64,000 nucleotides of DNA from positions 9,869 to 73,868 of the forward strand of contig JBQCHG010000029.1 of NCBI GenBank assembly GCA_051954935.1. Reading direction: 5' to 3'. Made by a program: the position numbers and the translations under genes. The DNA comes from 66-474 sp051954935 (lineage in GTDB: Bacteria; Pseudomonadota; Gammaproteobacteria; Xanthomonadales; Rhodanobacteraceae). Below are positions 28,985 through 38,898 of this stretch, one piece after another (the first letter of the stretch is position 1; each line of letters opens with the position of its first letter). The notes below the pieces were generated by a model. It searched no databases, was not told the DNA's origin, and worked only from the letters and a program-made list of their open reading frames with translations.

Positions 28985-29966
28985 CGCGTTCCCCCCTCAG
29001 GCGCTCATGCTCTGCGGCGAGCAGATCGTCAATTGTCTGTTCCAGCGTGTGGCTGTGCTGGAACCCGGTCATGCTACGCAGCCGCTCGAGGCACGGACGA
29101 CGTCGACGGATGTCCTCGAAATCTTCGCCATAGGCTTCGCGCAACGCCACGTGCTTGATCCGCGAAAGGCTGCCCGCGCGCGCGATCACCATTTCGGCGA
29201 GATCCAGGATGCTGATTTCGCGATCGTTGCCGACGTTGGCAATGACGGTCTGCTGGCCGGCGCTCGTCGCCAGCGCGTCGAGCGCGCGCACGGTATCGCG
29301 CACGTCGCAGAACGAGCGGGTCTGGGATCCTCCGCCGAACACGGTGATCGGTTCATTGCGCACCGCCTGCGCGACGAAGCGCGGCACCACCATGCCGTAC
29401 CGGCCCACCTGGCGCGGACCGATGGTATTGAAGAAGCGCGCGATCACCGCGGGAATTCCGAACCGCTGCGCATAGGACAATCCAAGCGCCTCGTCGGCGA
29501 TCTTGCTTACCGAATAGCCCCAGCGCGTGCCCGCCCGGGTGCTGACGACCAGATCCTGCTCTTCCCTCAGGATGTCCTCGTCGTTGTGGCCATAGACCTC
29601 GGAACTCGAGGCCAGCACGACTTGCGGCTTCCACCCCCCCGCATGTGCGGCGCGCAGCAGGCGCTCGCAGCCGGCGATGTTGGTGGCCAGCACCTTGGTC
29701 GGCTCTGCTATGACCCGATACACGCCGACCACGGCAGCAAGATGGTAGATGCGATCCGCCCAGCCGACCGCGTGCTCCAGCCGGTTCCAGGTCAGGACAT
29801 CGGCTTCGTCGAAGCGGAAGTTGGGATTGGCTTCGTGCCTGGCCAGATTGGCGCGCACGCCGGTGGACAGATCGTCCACGACCTGCACCTGGTCGCCGCG
29901 GGCGAGGTGAAGATCAACCAGATGGGAGCCGATGAAACCGGCCCCTCCCGTAATGAGTACGTGCAT
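28938..29966 (-). CDS. NAD-dependent nucleotide-sugar epimerase/dehydratase
   Basis: This 342-residue extended short-chain dehydrogenase starts with the Rossmann motif LITGGAGFIGSH (residues 4-15). It has catalytic SSSEVYG and Y-x3-K (in GYSVSKIADE), and the substrate domain RQVGRYGMVVPRF with SFCDVRD. Relatives include UDP-glucose and UDP-GlcNAc epimerases and UDP-glucuronate decarboxylase. It probably supplies the activated sugar for the next gene's polymer. GGGGGA precedes the ATG at 29966. It is the first gene of the operon, and a perfect CRP/Clp box lies 49-64 bases upstream. Confidence 0.9.
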   Translation of the reverse strand: MHVLITGGAGFIGSHLVDLHLARGDQVQVVDDLSTGVRANLARHEANPNFRFDEADVLTWNRLEHAVGWADRIYHLAAVVGVYRVIAEPTKVLATNIAGCERLLRAAHAGGWKPQVVLASSSEVYGHNDEDILREEQDLVVSTRAGTRWGYSVSKIADEALGLSYAQRFGIPAVIARFFNTIGPRQVGRYGMVVPRFVAQAVRNEPITVFGGGSQTRSFCDVRDTVRALDALATSAGQQTVIANVGNDREISILDLAEMVIARAGSLSRIKHVALREAYGEDFEDIRRRRPCLERLRSMTGFQHSHTLEQTIDDLLAAEHERLRGERDGYRTLVRVESERAA

Positions 29967-30014
29967 GGAATCCCCCGTAATTCCGGACGGCAACACTACA
30001 GCAAGCGAACGAAC

Positions 30015-30030
30015 TGTGAAATGTGTCACA
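30015..30030 (-). promoter_or_regulatory. Perfect CRP/Clp-type binding site upstream of the polysaccharide operon
   Basis: TGTGA (30015-30019), six bases, then TCACA (30026-30030) is an exact match to the CRP consensus, which the xanthomonad CRP-like protein Clp also recognises. It is centred about 57 bases before the epimerase ATG, the right place for an activator. I could not fix the -10 box. In Xanthomonas, Clp links cyclic di-GMP to exopolysaccharide genes, so such control is plausible here. Confidence 0.75.
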
Positions 30031-30250
30031 AGTCGTGCATGGTCCATGCCAGTGCGTAGGGTGGTGGAATCCCGGACCGGCTTGGATCTTTTCCCCTCCC
30101 TCCGGCCCCCCCATGGAGGGGTGCCAATTTGGGTCACTCCGGCCTGACCCAACTGGGTTCCCACGCCCGGGGAGCGGAACCCCCTCGCCACCCCCCGGAG
30201 CGGCCATCCTCCCCAGCGACAATGGCGTTTCGAGCCTTCCCATGTGCCGC

Positions 30251-30287
30251 AAACAAAAAGCCCCGCATCGCTGCGGGGCTTTTCGTT
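30251..30287 (-). terminator. Rho-independent terminator after groEL
   Basis: A perfect 12-bp stem (30256-30267 with 30272-30283) has a 4-base loop. On the minus strand it is followed by TTTGTTTG. It starts about 25 bases after the groEL stop. Confidence 0.93.
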
Positions 30288-30311
30288 CCAACTCTCAGGA
30301 GCGGGATTGGA

Positions 30312-31964
<1,653 letters not shown>

Positions 31965-32000
31965 GTGTGTGATTCCTTAAAGACTTTGCTTTTGATCGTC

Positions 32001-32061
32001 ATACCGGCGAAAGCCGGTATCCAGTTTTTTGGAAGAGCTGGATTCCGGCCTGCGCCGGAAT
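32001..32061. repeat. Two tandem dispersed-repeat hairpins between groES and groEL
   Basis: The first hairpin is ATACCGGC-GAAA-GCCGGTAT (32001-32020), a perfect 8-bp stem with a GNRA loop, bordered by CGTC. The second is ATTCCGGC-CTGC-GCCGGAAT followed by GACG (32042-32065). The second core recurs at 49289-49308. They lie inside the groES-groEL transcript and could affect mRNA processing or stability. Confidence 0.8.
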
Positions 32062-32090
32062 GACGGCTGGAGAATTCCGAGCGGTCTCGC

Positions 32091-32381
32091 TCAGCCTTCA
32101 ATCACAGCCATCAGGTCTTCTTCGCGCATGACGAGCAGTTCCTCGCCATCCACCTTGACCTCGGTGCCGGAGTACTTGCCGAACAGCACCTTGTCGCCGG
32201 CCTTGACGGCCATCGGGCGGACCTTGCCGTCTTCCTGGATCTTGCCGGTGCCCACGGCGACCACTTCACCCTTGATCGGCTTCTCGGTCGCGGTATCAGG
32301 GATGACGATGCCGCCAGCGGATTTGGTTTCCGCCTCCAGGCGCTTGATGATCACGCGGTCGTGCAACGGACGAAGCTTCAT
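32091..32381 (-). CDS. groES: Co-chaperonin GroES
   Basis: This 96-residue lid of the GroEL chamber starts MKLRPLHDRVIIKR and contains the mobile loop around ETKSAGGIVIPDTATEKP and the C-terminal KYSGTEVKVDGEELLVMRE. GGTGGAGT stands before the ATG at 32381; the upstream continuation of the frame is not protein-like. It is the first gene of groES-groEL, with CIRCE 57-83 bases upstream. Confidence 0.99.
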   Translation of the reverse strand: MKLRPLHDRVIIKRLEAETKSAGGIVIPDTATEKPIKGEVVAVGTGKIQEDGKVRPMAVKAGDKVLFGKYSGTEVKVDGEELLVMREEDLMAVIEG

Positions 32382-32437
32382 GGTTTGGACTCCACCTGTG
32401 TGTCGAAGGAAAACGCCCTCGCCCAGTCCATGGACTG

Positions 32438-32464
32438 TTAGCACTCGGACGCAGAGAGTGCCAA
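32438..32464 (-). promoter_or_regulatory. CIRCE operator (HrcA-binding site) of groES-groEL
   Basis: TTAGCACTC (32438-32446), nine bases, then GAGTGCCAA (32456-32464) matches the CIRCE inverted repeat with one mismatch in the second arm. It overlaps the end of the probable -10 box. HrcA repression is expected; hrcA is not in this window. Confidence 0.95.
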
Positions 32465-32469
32465 TTGTA
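32464..32469 (-). promoter_or_regulatory. Candidate -10 box of groES
   Basis: On the minus strand this reads TACAAT and abuts the CIRCE element, so HrcA binding would cover the transcription start. I found no convincing -35 box 16-18 bp upstream. Confidence 0.5.
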
Positions 32470-32569
32470 GGCGCAACGCCGCGCTGCGGGGAACCCCGCC
32501 GGCGTGACGAACCCCACAGCAAATAGGGGCGGATCGGCCCGGTTCAAGGGCCGCTGCTACGCTTTCGGT

Positions 32570-32905
32570 ATGGCCGAGCCACGCCCGCTGCTGATCCTCT
32601 GCACCTGCCCCGACTCCGAGTCGGCCGGCCGCATTGCCCGCGTGCTGGTCGAGGAACGCCTGGCCGCCTGCGTGAACCGTATGCCCGGACTTACATCGGT
32701 CTATCGCTGGCAGGGGGAAATCCACGAGGACAGCGAGGTGCTGCTGCTGATCAAGACCCGCCGCGAGCTGTTCGAAGCGCTGCGCGCGCGACTGGTCGCG
32801 CTCCATCCTTATGAAGTGCCGGAAGTGATCGCGATGGAGATCGCGGCCGGCCACACACCGTATCTCGAATGGTTGCGCTCGGAAACCGGCGGCAGCGGCG
32901 CGTGA
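32570..32905 (+). CDS. cutA: Divalent-cation tolerance protein CutA
   Basis: This 111-residue trimeric PII-like fold protein is associated with copper tolerance. Typical segments are CTCPDSESAGRIARVLVEERLAA-like residues near the start, SVYRWQGEIHEDSEVLLLIK in the middle, and HPYEVPEVIAMEI. The ATG at 32570 gives the standard length; the frame upstream lies in the groES promoter region. It is 79 bases before dsbD, an order common in proteobacteria. Confidence 0.95.
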   Translation: MAEPRPLLILCTCPDSESAGRIARVLVEERLAACVNRMPGLTSVYRWQGEIHEDSEVLLLIKTRRELFEALRARLVALHPYEVPEVIAMEIAAGHTPYLEWLRSETGGSGA

Positions 32906-32984
32906 GCTGGCGGCGAGAAGCCCGGTCTTGCGACAATAGGCCGTTTGATTGCCGGTTCCCGTTTTGTCCCGACCGAAACTCTCC

Positions 32985-34877
32985 ATGCCAATGACATTGC
33001 TGCGACGTGCGGCGTGGCTGCTGTGGTTCGTGCTGCCGACATGGGCCGCGGCGCAGGCCGCGCCGGAACTGCTGCAAGTCACCGATGCCTTTCGGCTGAG
33101 CGCCCAGGTCGCCCGACCCAGCACCCTGCACCTGCACTGGACGATCGCGCAGCACTATTACCTGTATCGCGGACGCATCCACGTCAAATCGCTGGATGAC
33201 AAAATCCAGCTCGGTGCGCCGCAGTTGCCCGACGGCCTGAAAGAACACGATCCCTATCTGGGCGATGTCGAGATCTATCACGACGCACTCGATGCAACGG
33301 TGCCATACAAGATCGCGGGAGCGGCACCGGCCAGTCTCCGCGTAGCAGTGACCTTCCAGGGTTGCCACGAGGTGGATCCGAAGATCTGCTATCCGCCGGC
33401 GACGCAGGATCTCGAAATTCCACTCGGCGGCGCGGGTGCCGGTGCGATCAGCCTTCCCGATGCGCAGCCGGCCGCGGATGGCGGACTCGGCGCGGCTTTG
33501 CGGCACTTGCGCGATTCGCGCTCCGGGCCGCCTCCGAACAACTCCGCCGGTATGAAGGCCGCTCCCGCGCCCGGCAACGAATCCGCGGAGCAAAAACTGG
33601 CAAGCCTGATCGGCGCGCACGGCTTCGCGGCGGTCGCGGTGTTCTTCGGTGCGGGTTTGCTGCTGGCGTTCACGCCTTGCGTGCTGCCGATGTATCCGAT
33701 CCTGTCCGGCTTGATCGCGGGGAGTGGTGAGCGTTTGTCCACCGCGCGCGCGTTCGGTTTGTCATTTACCTACGTGCTGGCCAGCTGCGTGGTGTTCACC
33801 GTGCTCGGGGTGATTGCAGGATTGGCCGGCGCCAACCTCGCCGCATGGATGCAGCAACCGGCGATCCTGATCGCGTTCGCGATCCTGTTCGTGCTGCTGG
33901 CATTCTCGATGTTCGGCATGTATTCGCTGCAGTTGCCCTCATCGTGGCAGACGCGGCTGGCGAGCTTCAGCAATCGGCAGCGCGGCGGCTCACTGACGGG
34001 CGTCGCGATCATGGGCGTGCTCTCGGCGCTGATCGTCGGGCCGTGCGTGGCCCCGCCGCTCGCGGGCGCGGTGCTCTATATCGGCCAGAACCGCGATCCG
34101 GTATTCGGCGGCGCGGCGCTGTTTGCGCTGAGCTTCGGCATGGGCGTGCCGCTGCTGGCGATCGGCACCGCAGCCGGCCGGCTCTTGCCGCGCGCCGGTG
34201 CGTGGATGAACGTGGTCAAGGCGATCTTCGGCGTCGGCTTTCTCGCCGTGGCGATCTGGATGTTGTCGCGCATCCTGGATGCACGCTGGATCCTTCTGAT
34301 GAGCGGTGCGCTGCTGGTGGGTTGCGCGGTGTTCCTCGGCGCGCTGACCCGGCTGGCGAGCGGTGCTTCCGGCTGGCGTCGCGCAGGTCAGGTGCTGGGA
34401 TTGATCGCGTTGGTGATCGGCGCCTGCGAACTGGTCGGCGCGGCGGCGGGTTCACGCAACCTCGTTACGCCACTGGCCGGCATCTTCGGAGGCGAACGCG
34501 CTGCGGCGCAGACGCTGAACTTCCAGCAGGTGAAAAGCGTGGCTGACGTGCAGCGTGCGCTGGCGCAGGCCAGCACGGCGGGCCGGCCAGCCATGCTGGA
34601 CTTCTATGCCGACTGGTGCGTGAGCTGCAAGGAAATGGAAGCGGAAACCTTCGCCAGGCCCGGGGTGCAGCAAGCGCTCAAGGACTTCGTGCTGCTGCGC
34701 GCGGATGTCACCGCCAACGACGCGGAAGACCAGGCGCTGCTGAAACGCTACGACCTCCTCGGTCCACCGGCCACGCTGTTCTTTACTGATGGCCACGAGC
34801 AACGCGCGCAGCGGCTGATCGGCTACGAAGACGCGCAAGCCTTCCGCAAACGACTGGACAAGGTAAGCCATGATTGA
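32985..34877 (+). CDS. dsbD: Thiol:disulfide interchange protein DsbD
   Basis: This 630-residue inner-membrane reductase moves electrons from cytoplasmic thioredoxin to periplasmic thiols. Its order is: signal peptide (to about residue 24), periplasmic alpha domain with the Cys pair in GCHEVDPKICYPP, a membrane domain with one Cys in each half (FTPCVLPMYP and GPCVAPPLAG), and a C-terminal thioredoxin domain with DWCVSCKEME. All six redox Cys are present. The ATGs at 32985 and 32991 are both possible. The last 8 bases overlap the TlpA-like gene. Confidence 0.96.
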   Translation: MPMTLLRRAAWLLWFVLPTWAAAQAAPELLQVTDAFRLSAQVARPSTLHLHWTIAQHYYLYRGRIHVKSLDDKIQLGAPQLPDGLKEHDPYLGDVEIYHDALDATVPYKIAGAAPASLRVAVTFQGCHEVDPKICYPPATQDLEIPLGGAGAGAISLPDAQPAADGGLGAALRHLRDSRSGPPPNNSAGMKAAPAPGNESAEQKLASLIGAHGFAAVAVFFGAGLLLAFTPCVLPMYPILSGLIAGSGERLSTARAFGLSFTYVLASCVVFTVLGVIAGLAGANLAAWMQQPAILIAFAILFVLLAFSMFGMYSLQLPSSWQTRLASFSNRQRGGSLTGVAIMGVLSALIVGPCVAPPLAGAVLYIGQNRDPVFGGAALFALSFGMGVPLLAIGTAAGRLLPRAGAWMNVVKAIFGVGFLAVAIWMLSRILDARWILLMSGALLVGCAVFLGALTRLASGASGWRRAGQVLGLIALVIGACELVGAAAGSRNLVTPLAGIFGGERAAAQTLNFQQVKSVADVQRALAQASTAGRPAMLDFYADWCVSCKEMEAETFARPGVQQALKDFVLLRADVTANDAEDQALLKRYDLLGPPATLFFTDGHEQRAQRLIGYEDAQAFRKRLDKVSHD

Positions 34878-35430
34878 CCGCCGCGCGACATTGATCATCC
34901 TCGTGCTGGCGGGCGCCGCGGCCGCCGGCGGCTGGTGGTTGCAGCGCAGCTTGCAGAGGCCGCCCGCGCCGCCGGTCGCATTGACCACGCCGGGTTCGAA
35001 GACTTCCGTACTGAAAGTTGGCGATCGCGCCGACGACCTGGCCCTACCCGACCTGGACGGCAAGACGCAGCAACTTTCGCAATGGCACGGCAAACGCGTG
35101 CTGCTGAATTTCTGGGCGACCTGGTGCGCGCCCTGCCGCAAGGAAATGCCTGAACTGTCGGCCGCGCAGACCCGCTACGAGGGTGTGCAGGTGATCGGCG
35201 TGGCATTGGACCAGCCGCAAGCCGTGCGCGACTACCTGAAACGGACAACGGTCGATTATCCGATCCTGATCGGCATCGACGCCGACCCCGAACCCACCCT
35301 GCGCTTCGGCGACACCGTCGGCGCACTTCCCTACAGCGTGCTGATCGGCCCCGACGGGCGCATCGAACGCACCAAGCTGGGACCGTTCGATGCCACCGAG
35401 CTGGACAACTGGCTGGGCGGAAAGGGCTGA
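34870..35430 (+). CDS. TlpA/ResA-like membrane-anchored thiol-disulfide protein
   Basis: This 186-residue protein has a single N-terminal membrane anchor (residues 7-24) and a periplasmic thioredoxin fold of the AhpC-TSA/Redoxin type. The active site is FWATWCAPCRKEM, and the cis-Pro region is GALPYSVLIG. It overlaps dsbD by 8 bases, so DsbD is its likely electron donor. Candidate jobs are cytochrome c maturation or general periplasmic thiol reduction; no ccm gene is adjacent to decide. Confidence 0.9.
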   Translation: MIDRRATLIILVLAGAAAAGGWWLQRSLQRPPAPPVALTTPGSKTSVLKVGDRADDLALPDLDGKTQQLSQWHGKRVLLNFWATWCAPCRKEMPELSAAQTRYEGVQVIGVALDQPQAVRDYLKRTTVDYPILIGIDADPEPTLRFGDTVGALPYSVLIGPDGRIERTKLGPFDATELDNWLGGKG

Positions 35431-35535
35431 GGCTCCGAACATCCGCGATTTGCGGCGATCTTGCGCTAAACGTCTGGACAAGAGTGAGGCTCCCGCGCCA
35501 CACTTCGCAGCCCTGATGCCTGAGCCGAGCCGCAC

Positions 35536-36000
35536 GTGGCCAACTTGCTGGTCCTGCACGGTCCCAACCTGAACCTGCTCGGCGAACGCGAGCCGGGCAT
35601 TTACGGTCGCACCACGCTGGCGCAGATCGACGCGCAACTCGGCGCACGCGCGCAAACGGTCGGCCATACGCTGCACAGCTTCCAGTCGAACGCCGAGCAC
35701 GAACTGATCGGCCGCATCCACCAGGCGCGCAACGACGGCACCGCGTTCATCCTGATCAATCCGGCCGGGCTCACCCACACTTCCGTGTCGCTGCGCGACG
35801 CGCTGGCGGCCGTGGCGATCCCGTTCATCGAAGTGCATCTGTCCAATCCCTACGCGCGCGAGATGTTCCGCCGGCACTCGTATCTCTCCGATCTCGCGGT
35901 CGGTGTGATCGCCGGCTTCGGCGCGGAGAGCTATCACCTCGCGCTTGAAGCGGCGATGTCGCGCCTGCGGCCGAAATCGCCCAACCCGGTCAGCCACTGA
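35536..36000 (+). CDS. aroQ: Type II 3-dehydroquinate dehydratase
   Basis: This 154-residue dodecameric enzyme dehydrates 3-dehydroquinate in the shikimate pathway. It starts LLVLHGPNLNLLG and has the catalytic Tyr23 in EPGIYG, FQSNAEHELI, INPAGLTHTSVSLRDA and the catalytic-type His in IEVHLSNPYARE. The start is GTG at 35536. The order aroQ-accB-accC is widely conserved in gammaproteobacteria, and accB follows after 40 bases. Confidence 0.97.
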   Translation: MANLLVLHGPNLNLLGEREPGIYGRTTLAQIDAQLGARAQTVGHTLHSFQSNAEHELIGRIHQARNDGTAFILINPAGLTHTSVSLRDALAAVAIPFIEVHLSNPYAREMFRRHSYLSDLAVGVIAGFGAESYHLALEAAMSRLRPKSPNPVSH

Positions 36001-36040
36001 CCGGCGGCAAGCACGCAACGCATTCAATCAAGGAACAGAC

Positions 36041-36520
36041 ATGGACCTGCGCAAGATCAAGAAGCTCATAGATCTGCTGGAACAATCCAACCTCTCGGAG
36101 CTGGAAATCCACGAGGGCGAGGAGGTGGTGCGCCTGTCGCGCCACCCGGCCGCGAGTGCCACGCAACCCACGGTGCTGGTTCAGCAGACGCCTTCCGTAC
36201 CGGCGCCCGCCACGAGCGCACCCGTTCCTGCCGCGCCGGTCGCGAACGCGGAATCCGTTCCCGCCGGCGAGCGCGGCCTGCCCGCCGGGCACGTCGTGCG
36301 CGCACCCATGGTCGGCACCTTCTACGCTTCCGCATCGCCCGGCGCGCCGCCATTCGTGGCGGTGGGTACCCAGGTCAAGGCCGGCGATCCGCTCGGCATC
36401 ATCGAGGCGATGAAGATGTTCAACCAGCTCGAAGCCGATGTTTCCGGCACGGTGCTGGCGATCGTGGCCGAGAACGGCCAGCCGGTCGAGTTCGACCAGC
36501 CGCTGTTCGTGATCGGCTGA
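36041..36520 (+). CDS. accB: Biotin carboxyl carrier protein of acetyl-CoA carboxylase
   Basis: This 159-residue carrier holds biotin for malonyl-CoA synthesis, the first committed step of fatty-acid synthesis. The biotinylated Lys is about residue 125 in IIEAMKMFNQ. A Pro/Ala-rich linker (about residues 45-80) separates the N-terminal domain from the biotinyl domain, and the thumb-like segment SASPGAPPF is present. AAGGA precedes the ATG at 36041. accC starts 4 bases after its stop, so the two are coupled. Confidence 0.98.
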   Translation: MDLRKIKKLIDLLEQSNLSELEIHEGEEVVRLSRHPAASATQPTVLVQQTPSVPAPATSAPVPAAPVANAESVPAGERGLPAGHVVRAPMVGTFYASASPGAPPFVAVGTQVKAGDPLGIIEAMKMFNQLEADVSGTVLAIVAENGQPVEFDQPLFVIG

Positions 36521-36524
36521 CGCC

Positions 36525-37892
36525 ATGCTAGACAAAGTCCTCATCGCCAACCGCGGCGAGATCGCATTGCGCGTGCTGCGCGCCTGCCACACGCTGGGCA
36601 TCCGCACGGTCGCGGTGCACTCCACCGTGGATCGCAATCTCAAGCACGTCGGCATGGCCGATGAAGCGGTCTGCATCGGCCCCGCACCCGCTGCCCAAAG
36701 CTACCTCAACATCCCGGCCATCATCGCCGCCGCGGAAGTCACCGATGCTTCCGCGATCCATCCCGGCTACGGCTTCCTTTCCGAGAACGCCGATTTCGCC
36801 GAGCAGGTCGAGCAATCCGGGTTCGTGTTCGTAGGTCCGACCGCCAATGTCATCCGGCTTATGGGCGACAAGGTCGAGGCGATCAAGGCCATGAAGGCCG
36901 CGGGCGTTCCATGCGTGCCCGGTTCAGGTGGCCCGCTTGGCGACGACGCCAACGAGAACATGCGCATCGCGCGGGAGATCGGCTATCCCGTGATCATCAA
37001 GGCTGCCGGCGGCGGCGGTGGCCGCGGCATGCGCGTGGTGCACACCGAGGCGCACCTGGGCAACGCGATCGCCACTACCCGTGCGGAAGCGCGCGCGGCG
37101 TTCGGCAATCCGCAGGTGTACATGGAGAAGTTCCTGGAAAACCCGCGCCACGTGGAAATCCAGGTGCTGGCAGACGGCCAGGGCAATGCGATCCACCTGG
37201 GCGAGCGCGACTGCTCGATGCAGCGCCGCCACCAGAAAGTGGTGGAGGAAGCACCTGCGCCCGGCATCACGCCACAGCAACGCGCCGAGATCGGAAAGGT
37301 ATGCGTGGAAGCCTGCATCCGCATCGGTTATCGCGGCGCCGGCACATTCGAGTTCCTGTTCGAAAACGGCCGCTTCTACTTCATCGAGATGAACACGCGC
37401 ATCCAGGTCGAGCATCCGGTGACGGAACTGATCACCGGCGTGGACCTCGTGCGCGAGCAGCTGCTGATCGCGGGCGGCGAAAAGCTCTCGATCCGGCAGG
37501 AGGACATCAAGATCAACGGGCATGCCATCGAGTGCCGCATCAATGCGGAAGACCCCGACAACTTCATGCCTTCGCCAGGCACGGTGAAGCGCTTCGAAGG
37601 CGCGGGCGGCCCGGGCGTGCGCATCGATACGCACCTCTACGATGGCTACAAGATCCCGCCCAACTACGATTCCATGATCGGCAAGCTGATCGTGCACGGC
37701 CGCGACCGCGAGACCGCAATCGCGCGCATGCGCATTGCTCTCTCGGAGATGGTGATCGACGGCGTCAAGACCAATATTCCGCTGCAGCAACGGATCATGG
37801 CGGATGGCGGTTTCCAGCAGGGCGGCCAGAACATCCACTATCTGGAAAAGCGCATCGCGGAGCGGAAAGAGAAAGGCATCACGCTGACGTGA
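36525..37892 (+). CDS. accC: Biotin carboxylase of acetyl-CoA carboxylase
   Basis: This 455-residue enzyme carboxylates the biotin on AccB with ATP and bicarbonate. It starts VLIANRGEIALRVLRAC. It has the ATP-grasp Gly-rich loop KAAGGGGGRGMR (about residues 159-170), SMQRRHQKVVEEAPAP and EMNTRIQVEHPVTE with the catalytic Glu/Arg. The stop overlaps a possible early GTG of prmA, though the family start of prmA is 15 bases further on. Confidence 0.99.
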   Translation: MLDKVLIANRGEIALRVLRACHTLGIRTVAVHSTVDRNLKHVGMADEAVCIGPAPAAQSYLNIPAIIAAAEVTDASAIHPGYGFLSENADFAEQVEQSGFVFVGPTANVIRLMGDKVEAIKAMKAAGVPCVPGSGGPLGDDANENMRIAREIGYPVIIKAAGGGGGRGMRVVHTEAHLGNAIATTRAEARAAFGNPQVYMEKFLENPRHVEIQVLADGQGNAIHLGERDCSMQRRHQKVVEEAPAPGITPQQRAEIGKVCVEACIRIGYRGAGTFEFLFENGRFYFIEMNTRIQVEHPVTELITGVDLVREQLLIAGGEKLSIRQEDIKINGHAIECRINAEDPDNFMPSPGTVKRFEGAGGPGVRIDTHLYDGYKIPPNYDSMIGKLIVHGRDRETAIARMRIALSEMVIDGVKTNIPLQQRIMADGGFQQGGQNIHYLEKRIAERKEKGITLT

Positions 37893-37906
37893 GAGGCAGT
37901 CGGCCC

Positions 37907-38818
37907 GTGGCCTTTCTCGAACTCTCGCTGACGCTCACCGCCGAACAGCAACCAGATGCGGAAGCCGTTCTGGAAGAGCTGGGCGCGCTTTCGGTCACGT
38001 TGCTGGACGCCGAAGCGGAAACGCCGGACGAGCGGGCAATCTTCGAACCCGGCGTGGGCGAGACGCCGCTCTGGAAAGCGCTGGTGCTGAACGCGTTGTT
38101 CGAAAGCGATGCGGATCGCGGCACCATCATTTCCGCGCTGCGCGGCTCGCTGCCCGAACTTCTGCCGCAACAGATCGCCTTCCGCGAAGTCGCGGACCAG
38201 GACTGGGAACGCGCGTGGATGGACCGCTTCCAGCCGATGCGCTTCGGACGGCGGTTGTGGATCTATCCGTGGAATATCGAACCGCCTGCCGACGAAGCCG
38301 AACGCGTGATCGTCCGCCTCGACCCCGGGCTCGCTTTCGGCACCGGCACCCACCCGACTACAGCGCTGTGCCTGGAATGGCTGGATGGTTTGCCGCTCGC
38401 CGGGAAAACGCTGCTGGATTTCGGCTGCGGCTCCGGCGTGCTGGCGATCGCAGCACTGAAGCTCGGGACCGTGCACGCGATCGGCGTGGACAACGATCCG
38501 CAGGCACTCACGGCATCGCGGGACAACGCGCGGCGCAATGGCGTGGCCGACCGGCTCGCATTGTATGCACCGGATGCCCTGCCCGAGATAATCCGCTGCG
38601 ATGCGCTGGTGGCGAACATCCTTGCAGGCCCGCTGCACGACCTCGCACCCCTCTTCGCCACGCTGCTGAAGCCCGGTGCGCCGTTTGCGCTCTCGGGCAT
38701 CCTCGCCGGACAGGAAAGCGAACTGCTGGGGCGTTACGCCGCGTGCGGGTTCGCCGATCTGCAAGTCGCGCAGCGCGAAGATTGGATGCGCATCGCGGGG
38801 GTCAGGAGCAAAGAGTAA
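37907..38818 (+). CDS. prmA: Ribosomal protein L11 methyltransferase
   Basis: This 303-residue SAM enzyme trimethylates ribosomal protein L11. The N-terminal substrate-recognition domain (about residues 1-95) begins AFLELSLTLTAEQ. The catalytic domain has the preceding motif AFGTGTHPTT, SAM motif I LLDFGCGSGVLAIAALKLG and the NPPY-like ANILAGPL. The start is taken as GTG at 37907, which gives the family's usual first residues. It follows accC as in other gammaproteobacteria. Confidence 0.95.
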   Translation: MAFLELSLTLTAEQQPDAEAVLEELGALSVTLLDAEAETPDERAIFEPGVGETPLWKALVLNALFESDADRGTIISALRGSLPELLPQQIAFREVADQDWERAWMDRFQPMRFGRRLWIYPWNIEPPADEAERVIVRLDPGLAFGTGTHPTTALCLEWLDGLPLAGKTLLDFGCGSGVLAIAALKLGTVHAIGVDNDPQALTASRDNARRNGVADRLALYAPDALPEIIRCDALVANILAGPLHDLAPLFATLLKPGAPFALSGILAGQESELLGRYAACGFADLQVAQREDWMRIAGVRSKE

Positions 38819-38898
38819 AGGGCGAAATAGCGCAAAGCGGCGTTTCGCGACAAGTCGCTCTTCCTCTTTCCTCTTTTCGCTTTACTCTTCACCGAACC

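Larger units (their letters stand above)
29967..30311. other. Intergenic region between the polysaccharide operon and groEL
   Basis: These 345 bases hold the CRP/Clp box (30015-30030) near the epimerase start and the groEL terminator (30251-30287). Between them is C/G-rich sequence without a convincing gene; open frames there have no recognisable protein. Confidence 0.65.

Noticed and set aside
36911..37906. Open frame running through accC into prmA
   Set aside because: The upstream part is an alternative frame of accC; PrmA begins at the GTG at 37907.
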